Assembly: GCA_936941515.1 (NCBI GenBank)
Contig: CAKZJI010000435.1
Coordinates: 1 to 7,400, forward strand
Direction: 5' to 3'
Length of the DNA: 7,400 bases
DNA from: an uncultured Propionibacteriaceae bacterium
Lineage (GTDB): Bacteria > Actinomycetota > Actinomycetes > Propionibacteriales > Propionibacteriaceae
The translations under genes and the position numbers were made by a program. The notes beneath the pieces were generated by a model. The model did no database searches and was not told the origin of the DNA. It saw only the letters and a program-made list of their open reading frames with translations. This document shows, piece after piece, positions 6,054 through 7,400 of the stretch (its first letter is position 1; each line of letters opens with the position of its first letter).

Positions 6054-6290
6054 ATCGTTTATGGTTTGAGTCAGTCTTAAAGGTTGATCATGTTGCTAGA
6101 TGCCGAGAGGCTTATTCATGGGGGTGCCAGAAACAGCGAAACCCCTTGTCGGAGCCCAGTTGCTAGCAGCTGTGAATAAGCCTCCGAGTATGGTGATTTG
6201 TTGATCCCGACTAGCAGTTGCCGACAGATCTGGTCGGTTTTGTGATGCCTGCTCCCGATGGTGTGGGAGACGTTGGAAATGTGTTGTGAT
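6054..6290. other. Structured intergenic region upstream of the effector
   Basis: A 237-bp gap within an otherwise tightly packed minus-strand set. The minus frame that carries both flanking genes stays open here except for one TAG at 6096-6098: 64 codons after the EspC-like TAA (6291-6293) with no ATG, GTG or TTG start, ending in protein-like text such as GGLFTAASNWAPTRGFAVSG. The plus strand is also open at 6100-6204 (34 codons from an ATG). Open frames on both strands partly follow from the palindromic element inside. A promoter or regulatory leader for the effector is plausible, but I found no clear -35/-10 pair. Confidence 0.45.
6107..6184. repeat. 78-bp inverted-repeat element with nested hairpins
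   Basis: GAGGCTTATTCA (6107-6118) is repeated perfectly in inverted orientation as TGAATAAGCCTC (6173-6184). Inside lie a GGGGT/ACCCC stem (6121-6125 with 6141-6145) and a near-perfect CAGTTGC-TA-GCAGCTG hairpin (about 6157-6172). Together they would fold as a closed stem with two internal hairpins. The trinucleotide CGA abuts both ends (6104-6106 and 6185-6187), compatible with a 3-bp target duplication but also with chance. Candidate miniature inverted-repeat element, structured RNA leader or terminator. There is no T-run. Confidence 0.55.
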
Positions 6291-6755
6291 TTAAAGAAGC
6301 TCGCGCCTATGGTCCATCGGATTCAACCTGCGTATAGTGGCTTCAATTCCGATGAAATTTTCAATTTCGGTCTGAATTTTTTCGAAACCTCTTTGAATGT
6401 TTTCCTCAGTCTCTTGAAAATCTGCGGCGCAGTCTTTTATGGCTGTCGCTGTTGCTGACAGTACTTCTTTGAAAGTGGAGTTAACTAATCTAAATTCGGT
6501 GGTGATCTCCTGGTATCGGGGATGGAACACTGGTGTGAGTATGACTCCATAAGGTAGCCCTGTCATAGTTCCCGAAGCGGCCTCTCCCATCTCTGCAACG
6601 CGAGATCCGCTTTCTTCAAGGTCTGCGGCTTGCTGTCCCCAGCTCTGGGGACTAATATCAATTTCATCGCCAGATGTTCCCGAGATGAAATCCTTAGACT
6701 TCCCTAGGACGAAGTCATTAGCAATTCCCGTTATTGTGTCGGTGGAAGCGTCCAT
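6291..6755 (-). CDS. EspC/WXG100-like T7SS-associated protein
   Basis: A 154-residue, mostly helical protein. After a ~30-residue lead, residues 31-62 (IDISPQSWGQQAADLEESGS and onward) match the start of EspC/WXG100-like secreted proteins, where a D-x-x-x-L/W position opens an Ala-rich amphipathic helix. A hydrophobic turn around GLPYGVILTPVFHPRYQE (67-83) leads into a second long helix (about 84-133), giving the expected helix-turn-helix hairpin. Such proteins are exported with, or act as partners for, T7SS effectors. No clear Y-x-x-x-D/E export motif is visible. AGGAGA (complement of 6766-6771) is 10 nt before the ATG and overlaps the upstream gene's TAG, so the two genes are almost certainly co-transcribed. 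Exact family uncertain; no enzymatic function expected. Confidence 0.7.
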   Translation of the reverse strand: MDASTDTITGIANDFVLGKSKDFISGTSGDEIDISPQSWGQQAADLEESGSRVAEMGEAASGTMTGLPYGVILTPVFHPRYQEITTEFRLVNSTFKEVLSATATAIKDCAADFQETEENIQRGFEKIQTEIENFIGIEATIRRLNPMDHRRELL

Positions 6756-6769
6756 TATAGAGCTGTCTC

Positions 6770-7234
6770 CTATCTATTCCATTTCAACTGGCCGCCCGCT
6801 GAAACTCCGGAGTTTTTTTGTTGAGAAGGGCGGCGGGTTTCTTCATCCGATGGGGTTCCGAAAATCTCATATGAAGCTATCGTTTGGGATGCTGCTGGGT
6901 TGTCTACTCCCCAAGACTCTTGAACCGCTTGTCCTACTGACCGTCCAACGGTTGCTCCTGCCTGTCTGATGGTTTCCAAAATCAAACCTGACAATTTTTC
7001 TGCTGTCAAGGCCATTCCCTGATCAGAGATTCTCAAGTCGGTTACATGACCTCCATGGTTCACCGTGGCTACTACTTCCTGTCCCTTTGAAGAAGCCGTT
7101 GCGGTCATTTCTTGGATTCTGGCGGCTAGTTCGCGATCTCGATCTGCTCGCTCAAGTGCTTTGCGCGCCATCTCTTCGAGCTGTGCCTTCGTCTCTGCAA
7201 CAGTCTGATCTATTGCACCTTGAGTTTGATCCAT
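6770..7234 (-). CDS. YbaB/EbfC-family nucleoid-associated-like protein, T7SS-locus type
   Basis: A 154-residue protein with an N-terminal coiled-coil-like helix (about 8-45: AETKAQLEEMARKALERADR) followed by the YbaB core: VVATVNHGGHVTDLRIS (54-70), the G-M-A-L-T-A-E-K-L turn, and the helix LSGLILETIRQAGATVGRSV. A polar ~45-residue C-terminal tail (110-154) extends beyond the usual ~105-residue YbaB length, as in many actinobacterial variants encoded in T7SS loci (compare mycobacterial EspL). Canonical YbaB/EbfC proteins bind DNA as dimers; T7SS-linked members are thought to support secretion or chaperoning, and their role here is inference. It is the first gene of the module. AGGA (complement of 7242-7245) with 7-nt spacing supports the ATG. 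Low GC and codon use match the downstream genes. Confidence 0.85.
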   Translation of the reverse strand: MDQTQGAIDQTVAETKAQLEEMARKALERADRDRELAARIQEMTATASSKGQEVVATVNHGGHVTDLRISDQGMALTAEKLSGLILETIRQAGATVGRSVGQAVQESWGVDNPAASQTIASYEIFGTPSDEETRRPSQQKNSGVSAGGQLKWNR

Positions 7235-7400
7235 ACTGAAATCCTATCTTTCAAAAGGTTGGTTTTCCCTTGTTTTCAAGGAAGTGTGTTTCGCGCTTGT
7301 GAGTGGTTGATGTCGATGACGGACCTTGTGAATGATTAATAACTGAATCAAATTTACCTTCTTGCCAATTATGCTGATGGTACAAACAATTTCGTTTTCA
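7235..7400 (-). promoter_or_regulatory. AT-rich upstream region of the T7SS-type module
   Basis: The 166 bp before the YbaB-like gene contain no supported gene and are among the AT-richest in the window, so the module's promoter is expected here. The minus strand has a TTGGCA hexamer, but the best downstream -10-like hexamers (CAGTTA at 17 bp, TTATTA at 20 bp) are poor, so I do not assign a promoter. CCTTG (7268-7272) and CAAGG (7277-7281) flank a TTTT loop, a small hairpin in the leader. Confidence 0.35.

Noticed and set aside
6100..6204. 34-codon plus-strand ORF in the effector upstream gap
   Set aside because: No ribosome-binding site before its first ATG, and it largely mirrors the inverted-repeat element and the open minus frame.
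4620..7234. Y-x-x-x-D/E T7SS export motif in the three module proteins
   Set aside because: I scanned the tyrosines in all three proteins and found no convincing match, so the T7SS link rests on family resemblance and gene context only.

Overview
The window comes from a high-GC Gram-positive bacterium, most likely an actinomycete. The left ~4.4 kb is strongly GC-rich with GC-biased third codon positions. The right ~2.8 kb carries a YbaB/EbfC-like gene, an EspC/WXG100-like gene and a long WXG-type effector gene, a set typical of actinobacterial type VII secretion (T7SS) loci. I cannot fix the genus from sequence alone. Visibly lower GC and A/T-rich third positions on the right suggest a horizontally acquired block.

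Layout. 1-337 holds only reading-frame fragments with no usable start codon: one minus-strand frame running off the left edge and one plus-strand C-terminal fragment. 403-1044 (minus) is a TetR-family repressor, divergent from an atypical SDR / NAD(P)-binding oxidoreductase at 1112-1840 (plus). The 67-bp gap between them contains two tandem 16-bp palindromes (CTCTAC-N4-RTAGAG), the obvious repressor operators, one of which covers a TATAAT box on the repressor's strand. A GC-rich palindrome at 1843-1860 separates the oxidoreductase from the convergent next operon.

1896-4370 (minus) is a compact polar amino acid ABC uptake operon: substrate-binding lipoprotein, then permease (4-nt gap), then ATPase (1-nt overlap, TGATG). 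It would import an amino acid or related polar solute, but the substrate cannot be read from the sequence.

4371-4619 is the junction between the GC-rich chromosome and the low-GC block. It carries a small ORF behind a Shine-Dalgarno-like GGAG just after the effector stop, and another small ORF on the opposite strand. 4620-7234 (all minus) is the T7SS-type module: YbaB-like protein, then a small EspC/WXG100-like protein (14-nt gap, RBS overlapping the previous stop), then a 237-bp gap, then a ~445-aa effector with an actinobacterial WXG-type N-terminal region and an unrecognised C-terminal domain. The gap contains a perfect 12-bp inverted repeat enclosing nested hairpins, and an open but startless frame in register with both flanking genes. 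No complete immunity gene follows the effector, the most unusual feature of the window. 7235-7400 is the AT-rich upstream region of the module.
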